From assembly GCA_019419895.1 (NCBI GenBank), contig JAHZIE010000002.1, positions 29,526-93,525 on the forward strand: 64,000 bases of DNA, read 5' to 3'. Under the pieces are notes generated by a model. The model made no database searches. It worked only from the letters and a program-made list of their open reading frames with translations, and was not told where the DNA came from. Shown here in pieces: positions 41,227 to 49,668 of this stretch. How positions within the stretch are numbered: position 1 is the first letter of the stretch; every line of letters begins with the position of its first letter. The position numbers and the translations under genes are program-made. The DNA is from Clostridiales bacterium. GTDB taxonomy: Bacteria > Bacillota > Clostridia > Oscillospirales > Acutalibacteraceae.

Positions 41227-43086
41227 GTGTTTTTGGTGGGGATAAAGCCGTACAAAAGGTTGAAAAAAGCGCGCTCCTGGAAAATATGGCAATATTTGAA
41301 GAATTATAAATTCAACAGCATCCTGCTGAGAAATTTCGCCATTATCATTATATTGGTGGTTTTGCCCAGCTGCACGCTGAGCTTTATTTACAGCCATAAT
41401 ACCAAATCCATTCTGCGGGAGGAAGTCAGTTCGGAGAATATGAATACCCTTTACCGCAGCTCGGATATGCTGGAAAGCACCCTGAACCAGATGAAACGGT
41501 TCTGCTATAATCTTTCGGTGGAGCAGGATACCCGGCTTTTCATCTTTTCCAATAAAAATGAGATGGTGGAGTCGGGGCTGGGGGAAAGAATTATAGAAAA
41601 GATCACTATGTATAAGCTGATGTATGACTATATTGATTCCATCTACCTGTATTCCGAGCAGACGGGGCTGGTGGTTTATCAGGGGGAAATCGTCTCGCTC
41701 AATGAAGTGCCGGACAAGTCCTGGGCCTATGCCTATATAGGCATGAAGGATGGGGAATATCAGATTCAGTCGAGAAGGAAAAATGAAAAATATCCTTATC
41801 TTTTATCCCTTATCTGCCCGATCAACAACGGCTATTCCACCAATATCGGGGCGGTGGTGGTCAACATTGATGTGGAAAAGCTGGGGGCTCTCATCAACAG
41901 CAACGGCCGCATTACGCAGGAACTTCTGATTTTGGATGACAGCGGCGCCCTCTATTACAGCAGCGACAGGAGTATGCTGGATCATCCTGACGAGGCTATG
42001 CGCGCCCTGTCTTTTCTCAAGGAGAGCCGGGGGGATTTTTCTGAAATCAGAAAGATCGGGGATCAGGAATGGATTGTATCCTGCGTAACCTCCAGACTCC
42101 AGCCGTGGAAGTATGTCCTTTTGAGCCCAATCTCCTATTACGAGGGGAAATTTGACAGTCTGGCCGCCTTTATGGTGGAAACTGCCGCCATTGTAGTTGT
42201 CCTGGGACTTATTGTGTCCTATCTAATCACCCTGCGCTCCTTTCAGCCGGTGAGCAGCATTATGGCCGTCATTGGACAGAATCCAGTGGGAAAGAGCTAT
42301 GTTTCAGGTGAAAACTACAGGAATGAGATACAGTATATCACCAGTATGGTGCGCCATACCCAGGAAAAGAACAGCACCCTTCAGATGGAACTGGACGAAA
42401 GAATGGAGAAATTGAATAATTCCCAGCTTCTCGCCCTGCAAAGCCAGATCGATCCTCATTTTCTTTACAACACCCTGGACACCATCAGCTGGATGGCTAT
42501 CGACGATATGGGAGGGGAAAACCGGGTTTCGGAAATGATCAGCGCCCTTGCCCAGCTGCTGCGCATCGGACTGGAGCGCAGCAATTACCTTGTCCCGGTG
42601 GAAAAGGAAGTTGAGCACGCCAAGCAGTATGTGAAAATCCTGGAGCTGAGATATACCGACAAACTCAAGGTCTACTGGGATATCAGCCCTGACATTTTGG
42701 AGTGCATGATGGTCAGGCTGTCCATACAGCCGCTTGTGGAAAACTCCATCAGCCATGGCCTGAGGGCAAAGCGGTATGAGGGGACCATCCGGATCAGCGG
42801 CCGTCTTATCGAAGATATGGTGGTTATTTCCGTTGAGGACAACGGAGTCGGAATGACAGAAGAGAAAATACAGGAGCTCAATCAGGAGCTTCGCAGGGAG
42901 TATAATCTGGACAGCGATCATATCGGCGTCAGAAATGTCAACCAGCGTATGAAGCTTCTGTTTGGAGAGAAGTCCGGGATTATTGTCAGCGCCCGGGAGA
43001 ACGGCGGCGGTGTGGCGGTTACGATGATATTCCCACGGCAGCCTCTCCGGACGATGGAACAGCATGAAAATCATCAAAACAGCTGA
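41227..43086 (+). CDS. YesM-type sensor histidine kinase
   Basis: A 619-residue membrane kinase. It has a basic N-terminus, a first membrane helix near residues 35-58 (FAIIIILVVLPSCTLSF), an extracellular sensory domain of about 255 residues, a second helix near 318-338 (TAAIVVVLGLIVSYLI), the histidine box QSQIDPHFLYNTLDTISW (His near 410), and a HATPase domain with VRLSIQPLVENSISHG and VEDNGVGM. It senses an external ligand, presumably a sugar, and phosphorylates the partner. The GTG at 41227 is 7 bases after GGAAGAG; TTG at 41233 is an alternative start. Confidence 0.93.
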   Translation: MFLVGIKPYKRLKKARSWKIWQYLKNYKFNSILLRNFAIIIILVVLPSCTLSFIYSHNTKSILREEVSSENMNTLYRSSDMLESTLNQMKRFCYNLSVEQDTRLFIFSNKNEMVESGLGERIIEKITMYKLMYDYIDSIYLYSEQTGLVVYQGEIVSLNEVPDKSWAYAYIGMKDGEYQIQSRRKNEKYPYLLSLICPINNGYSTNIGAVVVNIDVEKLGALINSNGRITQELLILDDSGALYYSSDRSMLDHPDEAMRALSFLKESRGDFSEIRKIGDQEWIVSCVTSRLQPWKYVLLSPISYYEGKFDSLAAFMVETAAIVVVLGLIVSYLITLRSFQPVSSIMAVIGQNPVGKSYVSGENYRNEIQYITSMVRHTQEKNSTLQMELDERMEKLNNSQLLALQSQIDPHFLYNTLDTISWMAIDDMGGENRVSEMISALAQLLRIGLERSNYLVPVEKEVEHAKQYVKILELRYTDKLKVYWDISPDILECMMVRLSIQPLVENSISHGLRAKRYEGTIRISGRLIEDMVVISVEDNGVGMTEEKIQELNQELRREYNLDSDHIGVRNVNQRMKLLFGEKSGIIVSARENGGGVAVTMIFPRQPLRTMEQHENHQNS

Positions 43087-43124
43087 TATCGGCGCGGCCG
43101 TTCAGCGGAAAAGAAGGGATGGGA

Positions 43125-45995
43125 ATGGATGCCATGATAGAACGCCATTTTTCAAAGATGTCCCGCTATATTTGGGGGCGGGAGGCAAAGGAGTATGACT
43201 GGAGGCTGTTCCGCAGCGTGTTTCAGGCAGACAGAACCGCAGGGCTGACCCTGCTTTTTACCTCTGGTGATGACAGTGTGGTTTATGTCAATGGAACGCT
43301 TGTCTGTCGGCAGCCAAAGAGATCTTTTGATTATGAACAGGGCTTTTATGAGGTGGATTTGGAGCGTTTTGCCAGCCCCGGGACCAATGTTCTGGTCGTC
43401 ATGGGATGCCGGATGAGGAATTATGGAATCAGGGCCGAGGTTGTGCAGGGGGATACCGTTGTGGCAGCTACAGGGGATTCCTGGAAAACGCGGCTACACC
43501 CCTGTTACCGCAACGGCGCCCTTTGCTGTTCTCCTCCCCTGGAGCCAATGCGCCATATGGAAGAACAATATGACGCGTCAGGGGAAGAGGATTGGCACAG
43601 CGCCGGATATGACGACAGCGACTGGGAGGGCTGCTTGGTTGTAGACGGCTTGGAGGGCGTGCCTTCCGGGCTGAGAAAACAGGCCGACGAACAGCTGTCG
43701 GACGATCTTATCCTTCCCAAAGGCGTATGCCTTTCCATGTGGAGCAGTCCGGAGAAAGGGCATTATTTCCGGCTGGAAGGAGAAAATACCGTCAAAAAAC
43801 GGTTTTATATCGCCAGGCTTATGGCGGAGGCCGCCGGAGAGGCGGAGCTCTGCCCGGCAGGGAGCTTTCTGCTCAATGGAAAGGAGTCCGGCTCCCGGCT
43901 TTCCCTTTGCCGCGGGGAAAACCTGCTGGTCATATGCAGCTCCTTTGGAGAGCTTGAGGGGAAGCTTTGTGCCTCCATCCCCGTTCATATCGCGGAATGG
44001 AATATGATGGAGGAGGAAAATCAGGGCATCCCCAATGCTTGGAATACTCCGGCCTCGGAGGAGGAAGGGGAATCCCAAATTTACCGGGCGCTGTTAGGAA
44101 TTTCCTCCTGGGAAGAACTGAAGGGCAGATTTGGGGAAAGTCTGCGGCGGATCGAAGAAAAGGAGCCCAGCGCCGGCTTTTGCATGGCGCATCAGTCTTA
44201 CCGCGTGGCGGATGGATGCTTCGCGCCCATTGGGGTGGCGGATGACGCCGCCCGGGAGGAGCTTCCCCGTCCCCTTCTTCATCCGGAGTATATGCTTCAT
44301 CAGGGCAGCCAGTACGGCGTGGCGCGGGGATTGGAAGGAAAAAGCAATACCTTTGTTTTGGATTTTGAGGATATTTATCTGGGGTATGTCACCTTTTCCC
44401 TATGGGCGAAAAAGGGGACGCGGCTGGATATCGCCGGCTTTGAGTCGATAGACGAAGGCGGCGTCGTCTGGATGGGGGGCAACAGCATGCGGTATCTCTG
44501 CCGTGATGGATGGCAGGAGTATACGGCGGTGGTGCCCCGGGGCTTTCGGTATCTCGCGGTGTCTGTCAGCGGCGGCGCGGAACCGGTGAGGATCAATTAT
44601 TTCGGCGTCCGGCATAATGTCTGCGCCATAGGCAACGTGGGAACGTTCCGCTGCACTGAGGAAAAATGGAACCGTATTTTTTCTATCTCCCGCCGGACAG
44701 CGGAGCTCTGCATGAAGGACACCTATGTGGACTGTCCCGGCTATGAACAGGTTTATTGGGTGGGGGACGCCATGATTACCGCCCTGGTCAATCTCACCTG
44801 TTTCGGGCAGTACCGTTATGATCAATACTGCATTGATTTGACAGGGGAAAGCCTGAGCGATCGCTTTTACGAAAGATTCCGCAGGGAATATGAGCTTTGT
44901 AAGAACGGGCGGTATCTCACCATGTGTGCGTACAGTGAGTTTGCCAGGGGAGGAATTCCCATGTGGAGCTTTCTTTGGGCTGTCCAGTGTAAAAACCATT
45001 ACCTGTATGGTGGGGACCGGGAGGAGCTTGCCAGGAATTATTCCTACTTACAGAAATTTGAGGAGAACTGCCGGAGATTCTTAAACAGCAGAAATCTGCT
45101 GGAAATTGAGGGAACCTTTAACCTGATGGACTGGGCGGACAACGATCTCCCCTCTTATGGAGAAGTGACCTCCAACAGCGCGTGGTATGCGGAGCTCTGC
45201 GCGATCGCGGCCTACTTCGCGCGGGAGCTGGGGGAGGATGACGGCTTTTACCTCCGCCAAAGGGAAAAGGTGAAGCAGGCGGTCAATGAGTGGTGCTGGT
45301 CAGAGAACATTGGCGGCTATGTGGATACGGTGCGGGACGGCTTCGCCTATGGGCGTTATCTGGATTACTGCCGTGGTACAGGGCAGGTCCCGGTTCCCGA
45401 GGCCCGCTTTTCCAACGCTTCGCGGGTCAGCCAGCAGACGAATACCATCGCCTACCTGTGCGGCTGTGTCCCCGCATCCCGTGAGAGAAGGGTGAAGGAG
45501 ATCATCCGGTTGGCGCTGAAGGGCTCCCGGAGAGTCGGTACGCCCAAAAATGTGGGATATGAAAGGGGCAGTGAGGAAATTGTGCCGGTGGGTACCCCGT
45601 TTTTCCGCTTCTTTACCCTGGAAGCCCTGTTCCGTATGGGAGAGGGAAAGGCCGCGGCGGAGCTGATAGAAAAGGAATGGGGAGATATGCTGGATAAGGG
45701 GGCTACCACATGCTGGGAAACCTTCCTGAAGGAGGGCCCCCACTGGACCAGAAGCGTCTGTCATGCCTGGAGCGCTTCTCCGGCGGTCTTTGCTTTGCGG
45801 GAGCTGCTGGGAATACGCCCCCTCAAGGCTGGATTCCGTGAGTTTGAGGTCAGGCCAAAAACAGATATGTTCCCGGAAATGGAGGGGAGTGTGGCAACCC
45901 CCTATGGTCCTATTTTTGTGAGGTGCCGCGGGGAGCGCGTTGAGGTGAAAGCGCCGGAAGAATGTCATTTGGTGACCGCGGAGGGACGGCGCTGA
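43125..45995 (+). CDS. GH78 alpha-L-rhamnosidase-like glycosidase
   Basis: A 956-residue protein: N-terminal beta-sandwich with FTSGDDSVVYVNGTLVCRQP (carbohydrate-binding, Bac_rhamnosid_N-like), a central sandwich, an (alpha/alpha)6 catalytic domain from about residue 500 with the GH78 hallmark DTYVDCPGYEQVYWVGDAM, a second acidic region LMDWADNDLP, and a C-terminal sandwich (GIRPLKAGFREFEVRPKTDM). GH78 enzymes remove terminal alpha-L-rhamnose. No signal peptide. The ATG at 43125 is 6 bases after AAGAAGGG; the ATG at 43119 touches that site. It lies 38 bases after the kinase, so it is likely in the same transcript. Confidence 0.88.
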   Translation: MDAMIERHFSKMSRYIWGREAKEYDWRLFRSVFQADRTAGLTLLFTSGDDSVVYVNGTLVCRQPKRSFDYEQGFYEVDLERFASPGTNVLVVMGCRMRNYGIRAEVVQGDTVVAATGDSWKTRLHPCYRNGALCCSPPLEPMRHMEEQYDASGEEDWHSAGYDDSDWEGCLVVDGLEGVPSGLRKQADEQLSDDLILPKGVCLSMWSSPEKGHYFRLEGENTVKKRFYIARLMAEAAGEAELCPAGSFLLNGKESGSRLSLCRGENLLVICSSFGELEGKLCASIPVHIAEWNMMEEENQGIPNAWNTPASEEEGESQIYRALLGISSWEELKGRFGESLRRIEEKEPSAGFCMAHQSYRVADGCFAPIGVADDAAREELPRPLLHPEYMLHQGSQYGVARGLEGKSNTFVLDFEDIYLGYVTFSLWAKKGTRLDIAGFESIDEGGVVWMGGNSMRYLCRDGWQEYTAVVPRGFRYLAVSVSGGAEPVRINYFGVRHNVCAIGNVGTFRCTEEKWNRIFSISRRTAELCMKDTYVDCPGYEQVYWVGDAMITALVNLTCFGQYRYDQYCIDLTGESLSDRFYERFRREYELCKNGRYLTMCAYSEFARGGIPMWSFLWAVQCKNHYLYGGDREELARNYSYLQKFEENCRRFLNSRNLLEIEGTFNLMDWADNDLPSYGEVTSNSAWYAELCAIAAYFARELGEDDGFYLRQREKVKQAVNEWCWSENIGGYVDTVRDGFAYGRYLDYCRGTGQVPVPEARFSNASRVSQQTNTIAYLCGCVPASRERRVKEIIRLALKGSRRVGTPKNVGYERGSEEIVPVGTPFFRFFTLEALFRMGEGKAAAELIEKEWGDMLDKGATTCWETFLKEGPHWTRSVCHAWSASPAVFALRELLGIRPLKAGFREFEVRPKTDMFPEMEGSVATPYGPIFVRCRGERVEVKAPEECHLVTAEGRR

Positions 45996-46247
45996 GTGGG
46001 ATAGGAAACGGGCGCGACCGCCAGGGAGAAAAAGAAATGCGCTTTGTTTGCCAAACCTCCATCGGGCTGGGAGCACGCGGGGAAGAGAAGCTGTGCTTCA
46101 TTGGACTCCCAGCGGCCGCCGGAGGAGACTGACGGAGAGGAATATTCACATTGGAATAACAGGGGGCAGAGCCTTTATATTCTGCTGTTCCGCGGGGAAA
46201 ATCCGGAAAAACAGGTAGCACATTTCCATGACGCCGCATAAGATGAA

Positions 46248-46461
46248 ATGCGGGGCGGTATCAAAGATGCCCCGCATTCCCCATGTACCATGCGGCTGCC
46301 TCCGGACGGCCGCGTGTTGATATAGACAGCCGGCAGAAGGCGGGCTTTTCTGCCGGCGATAATAAAATTGATATGTGGGGAACAATACATGCCGACTCTT
46401 TGAATAAAATATTGCCCGCAGAATGGGGAACGCCGCGACGATTTTTCCGGCGTTCCCCATT
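46248..46461. repeat. Cluster of three strong hairpins between GH78 and DUF5131
   Basis: Perfect stems of 9 bp (46248-46256 with 46269-46277), 10 bp (46329-46338 with 46348-46357) and 14 bp (46422-46435 with 46448-46461) lie within 214 bases. None has a clear U-run. The surrounding 45996-46603 contains no convincing gene. They could be a structured RNA, intergenic repeats or processing signals. Confidence 0.6.
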
Positions 46462-46603
46462 TGTCGCGTATGCCGTGTACGGCGCTTCTGCCCATCCCCC
46501 GCGCGGAGCGGGGAAGCATGGAAAAGGAAGAAAACGGATTCGGGAGCTTGCCGGAAGCAGAAGGATGGTTTATCATAAAGGAAATCAAAAGGGGGAAAGA
46601 AGA

Positions 46604-47389
46604 ATGGAACATGGCTGGAACCCTTGGCACGGCTGTAAAAAAATCAGTGAAGGCTGCCGGAACTGTTATGTTTACCGGATGGATGGACGGTATGGCCGGG
46701 ACAGTTCCCAGGCGGTCAAGACAAAGGAATTTGATCTTCCCATAAGGAAAAGAAGAGACGGAACCTACCGGATTGAGCCGGGGACTCTGGTTTACACCTG
46801 CTTTACCTCTGATTTTTTTCTTCCAGAAGCGGATGAATGGAGGAAGGAGGCATGGCGGATAATCCGTCAGAGGAGCGATTTAAGCTTTTTAATCATTACC
46901 AAACGGATTGACCGCTTTTACGTCTCCCTGCCAGAGGATTGGGGCGAGGGTTATCCAAACGTCATCCTCTGCTGCACGGTGGAAAATCAGGACAGGGCCG
47001 ATTTCCGACTGCCTGTATTTCTCCGGCTTCCCATCGTCCATAAGGAGATCATCTGCGAGCCCCTGCTCGAGCAGGTTGATCTGCTCCCCTATCTCGACAA
47101 TACCATCGAGCGGGTTGTCGCGGGAGGAGAGTCTGGGGAGGCGGCCAGACCCTGCCGGTATGAATGGATCGAAAGCTTACGGAACCAATGTGAATTTTGC
47201 CGCGTATCCTTTCATTTTAAGCAGACCGGCGCCAGGTTTTACAAGGATGGAAGGCTTTACCGAATCAAAAGGAAATACCAACATTCCCAGGCGGCGAAAG
47301 CGGGGCTTGATTATCGGCCGTTGGAGGAGCGCCTGCGCCGGAAAATGCCGGAGGAGAAAATACAGATTACCTGGGGACAGATCAAATAA
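46604..47389 (+). CDS. DUF5131 (phage Gp37/Gp68-like) protein
   Basis: A 261-residue protein starting MEHGWNPWHGCKKISEGCRN then CYVYRMDGRYG. The Cys spacing (WNPWHGCxxxSxGCxxCY) is the hallmark of the DUF5131 / phage Gp37-Gp68 family, whose cysteine cluster resembles that of radical SAM enzymes. Later segments (SFLIITKRIDRF, then VILCCTVENQDRAD and FHFKQTGARFYKDGRLY) also fit. The ATG follows GGGGGAAAG. Its place between rhamnosidase and fucosidase genes is unusual; no phage genes accompany it. Function unknown. Confidence 0.85.
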   Translation: MEHGWNPWHGCKKISEGCRNCYVYRMDGRYGRDSSQAVKTKEFDLPIRKRRDGTYRIEPGTLVYTCFTSDFFLPEADEWRKEAWRIIRQRSDLSFLIITKRIDRFYVSLPEDWGEGYPNVILCCTVENQDRADFRLPVFLRLPIVHKEIICEPLLEQVDLLPYLDNTIERVVAGGESGEAARPCRYEWIESLRNQCEFCRVSFHFKQTGARFYKDGRLYRIKRKYQHSQAAKAGLDYRPLEERLRRKMPEEKIQITWGQIK

Positions 47390-47436
47390 ATTAATTTTCT
47401 TGCGCGTATTTTGTCTGTTTCTGATAAAATTTTATC

Positions 47437-47465
47437 TTGACTTTCCCAAAGTGTTGAAGCATAAT
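47437..47465 (+). promoter_or_regulatory. Promoter of the GH29 gene
   Basis: TTGACT (47437-47442), 17-base spacer, CATAAT (47460-47465), about 50 bases before the ATG. Confidence 0.72.
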
Positions 47466-47513
47466 AAACCCAAGGAAACAAACCTATCATAAACAGAACA
47501 GGAGGACGATCCT

Positions 47514-48593
47514 ATGGCTGAAAAAACAGAAGCGCAGCGGCAGCATGAAATCATCGGTTACCATAAGGAGGATTCGTCTAATTTTCAGCAGACGACCCAT
47601 CCGGACGCCCAATGGTTTTTAAGGGGCGGCAATCTGGGCCTCTTTATGCATTGGGGGATCAGCACTGTCAGCGGGGAAGGGGATCTTTCCTGGGGCATGA
47701 TCAACCATACCCCGTGGGATGAAGCGGAAGGAAACAATTATTCCATCACGCCGAGGGAATACTGGAGTCTGGCGGAAAAGTTCAATCCGCAGAATTTCCA
47801 TCCGGAGGAGATCATGAAGCTGATTTCCGAGGCCGGCTTTACCTATGCGGTGCTGACAACCCGCCATCATGACGGTTACGCGCTGTGGCCTTCCAATTAT
47901 GGAAATTTCAGCACCAAGCAGTATATGGGCGGCCGCGACTTGGTCAGGGAATATATTGACGCCTGCCGTAAATACAATATCAAGGTTGGGTTGTACTATT
48001 CCCCGCCGGACTGGTATGTTCATAAGGATTATCTGTCTTACAATTATGCCAGCTGTGGAAATAAAAACTCCGGCGCTCCTCTGATGGATATGGATTTTAA
48101 CATTGTGGACAGCATCCCGGACGAGCCTGCGGATCTGAATGATAAATACATTGAATATGTAAATAACCAGGTGCGCGAGCTTCTGCATAACTACGGCAAA
48201 ATTGATTTGCTCTGGTTTGACGGGACGGTGAGCGATCTCTCCAAGGCTATCACAATTGATGAAATCCGCAAGGCGCAGCCCGGGATCGTGGTAAACGACC
48301 GGCTGTATCATGTGGGGGATTACAACAGCCAGTTTGAATGCCGCATGCCGGAAGAAAAACCGGACGGTGTTTTTGAGCACTGCCATATCTGGCCGGAAAA
48401 ATGCGGCTGGGCTTACTGCAACCGCACCACCGGATACCGCCCGGCGAAATGGGTATACGACAGCTACCGCCAGGTCAAGGAATGGGGCGGAAATATGCTG
48501 ATTAACGTAGGCCCCAAGGCGGACGGCTCCCTGCCGGCGGAGTTCTATACTGAGCTGGCAAACTTAAAAAAGCTTCTGGAGCAGGATAAATAA
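47514..48593 (+). CDS. GH29 alpha-L-fucosidase
   Basis: A 359-residue (beta/alpha)8 enzyme. The N-terminal half has WFLRGGNLGLFMHWGISTVS, then LISEAGFTYAVLTTRHHDGYALWPS, then KYNIKVGLYYSPPDW. The catalytic nucleophile lies in IDLLWFDGT (D236). The C-terminus has GWAYCNRTTGYRP and GGNMLINVGPKADGSLP. It hydrolyses terminal alpha-L-fucose with retention. At 359 residues it lacks the extra C-terminal beta-sandwich of many relatives. No signal peptide, hence cytoplasmic. It is a single-gene unit with its own promoter (GGAGGACG ribosome site) and perfect terminator. Confidence 0.93.
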   Translation: MAEKTEAQRQHEIIGYHKEDSSNFQQTTHPDAQWFLRGGNLGLFMHWGISTVSGEGDLSWGMINHTPWDEAEGNNYSITPREYWSLAEKFNPQNFHPEEIMKLISEAGFTYAVLTTRHHDGYALWPSNYGNFSTKQYMGGRDLVREYIDACRKYNIKVGLYYSPPDWYVHKDYLSYNYASCGNKNSGAPLMDMDFNIVDSIPDEPADLNDKYIEYVNNQVRELLHNYGKIDLLWFDGTVSDLSKAITIDEIRKAQPGIVVNDRLYHVGDYNSQFECRMPEEKPDGVFEHCHIWPEKCGWAYCNRTTGYRPAKWVYDSYRQVKEWGGNMLINVGPKADGSLPAEFYTELANLKKLLEQDK

Positions 48594-48620
48594 TTTTACG
48601 TGACGGTACGAGGACAGGTC

Positions 48621-48650
48621 AAACCGCCGGGGCCCCCCGGCGGTTTTTTT
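48621..48650 (+). terminator. Strong terminator of the GH29 gene
   Basis: A perfect 12-bp GC-rich stem (48621-48632 with 48635-48646) ending in TTTTTTT, 27 bases after the stop. The following 230 bases hold nothing recognisable. Confidence 0.93.
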
Positions 48651-48880
48651 ATCTGTTTTACCCGTGTAAGCTTTTCTGGAATTCCAACGGGAAGGCGGCG
48701 GGCGTGCGGCGGAATGGTTCCCGCGTCCTTGGACGAGAGGAGAGGGGGAAGCGGCCGCCGTTTCAACGGAAAGCGAGAGGAAAAGGGGATACAGAGGAAG
48801 CTTTTCAGAAGGCGCGCGGGAAAAAATAACACGCCGTTTTATCCCCAATATTTGAAGGAGGGGGAGGAGGATTCCACTCC

Positions 48881-48908
48881 TTGACAAAGAAGAAAGGGGG
48901 GATATAAT
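48881..48908 (+). promoter_or_regulatory. Strong promoter of the hypothetical gene at 49030
   Basis: Consensus TTGACA (48881-48886), 16-base spacer, consensus TATAAT (48903-48908), giving a leader of about 115 bases. Confidence 0.82.
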
Positions 48909-49029
48909 GGATATCATATAAATATAAAAAGGAATGCGCCTTGGAAAATGAAAGGAACCTGACTTCCGGGCAAGGGATGTCCCATGCGGAAAACAGTGGG
49001 ATAGGTTTGAGGAGTGGAGGAAGAATTGT

Positions 49030-49512
49030 ATGCGGTTGTTAAAAATATTTTCCGATGGTTCCTATTTAAAATATTGTCATGATTCCAACGGAGGGGAGGT
49101 TCATCTCTGTCTAAAGGAGGGGAGCCCCGCGCCCTTGGAGCAGGAGGATGATTTTCCCAGACTGAAGTCCCTTTTGAGGAAGTATACGCCCCAGAAGATT
49201 TACGGGGATTTTATGAAAATCTACACCTATACCAGCAAGCTTTTGGATGAGGAGATTCTTGGGGCCCAGATTGACGCGGCGGCGGGAACCTACCGGATGG
49301 AAGACAGGCTGTTTTTGAGCAAATTTTTTTCCTTGGCCTATTTGACCATGGTCCGGCAGGAAATGGAGCAGCGCGGCGGCCTGGGCAAACGGAAGACGCG
49401 CCTTCAAATCTATATGCTGATGTTTTTGGGAAGCGGAAAAAAGGAGCTCCGGGCTCTTTTTCAGAAACCTGAGGAAGAAATCGCGGCTCTTTGCCAGAAG
49501 TATGGAATTTAA
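49030..49512 (+). CDS. Hypothetical protein, 160 residues
   Basis: Not recognised. A soluble, mixed-charge protein with no membrane segment or signal peptide. The front is beta-rich (MRLLKIFSDGSYLKYCHDSN, then EVHLCLKEG). The rest is predicted helical and ends ELRALFQKPEEEIAALCQKYGI. The ATG follows GGAGGAAG at about 6 bases and a consensus promoter lies upstream, so the gene is very probably expressed. Its position between GH29 and GH2 suggests no clear function; it may be an independent insertion into the glycosidase region. Confidence 0.75.
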   Translation: MRLLKIFSDGSYLKYCHDSNGGEVHLCLKEGSPAPLEQEDDFPRLKSLLRKYTPQKIYGDFMKIYTYTSKLLDEEILGAQIDAAAGTYRMEDRLFLSKFFSLAYLTMVRQEMEQRGGLGKRKTRLQIYMLMFLGSGKKELRALFQKPEEEIAALCQKYGI

Positions 49513-49532
49513 TTCGACCGAAAAATACTTGT

Positions 49533-49562
49533 AATACTATTAAAAAAACAACGGATAGTATT
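49533..49562. repeat. Inverted repeat upstream of GH2
   Basis: AATACTAT (49533-49540) and ATAGTATT (49555-49562), perfect 8-bp arms 14 bases apart, about 107 bases before the GH2 start. It could be an operator or a weak terminator of the preceding gene. Confidence 0.35.
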
Positions 49563-49668
49563 TTAGCTTACATTGAATGATTCAATTGTCTGGGCTTATC
49601 TCTTGCTGTTCCTGCTTTCCGGCAAGAGGGGAGCTTAAAACAGCAATAAAATTGATAGGAGGGATATT

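Noticed and set aside
46036..46131. 32-codon ORF downstream of GH78
   Set aside because: Weak purine-rich ribosome site and no recognisable product.
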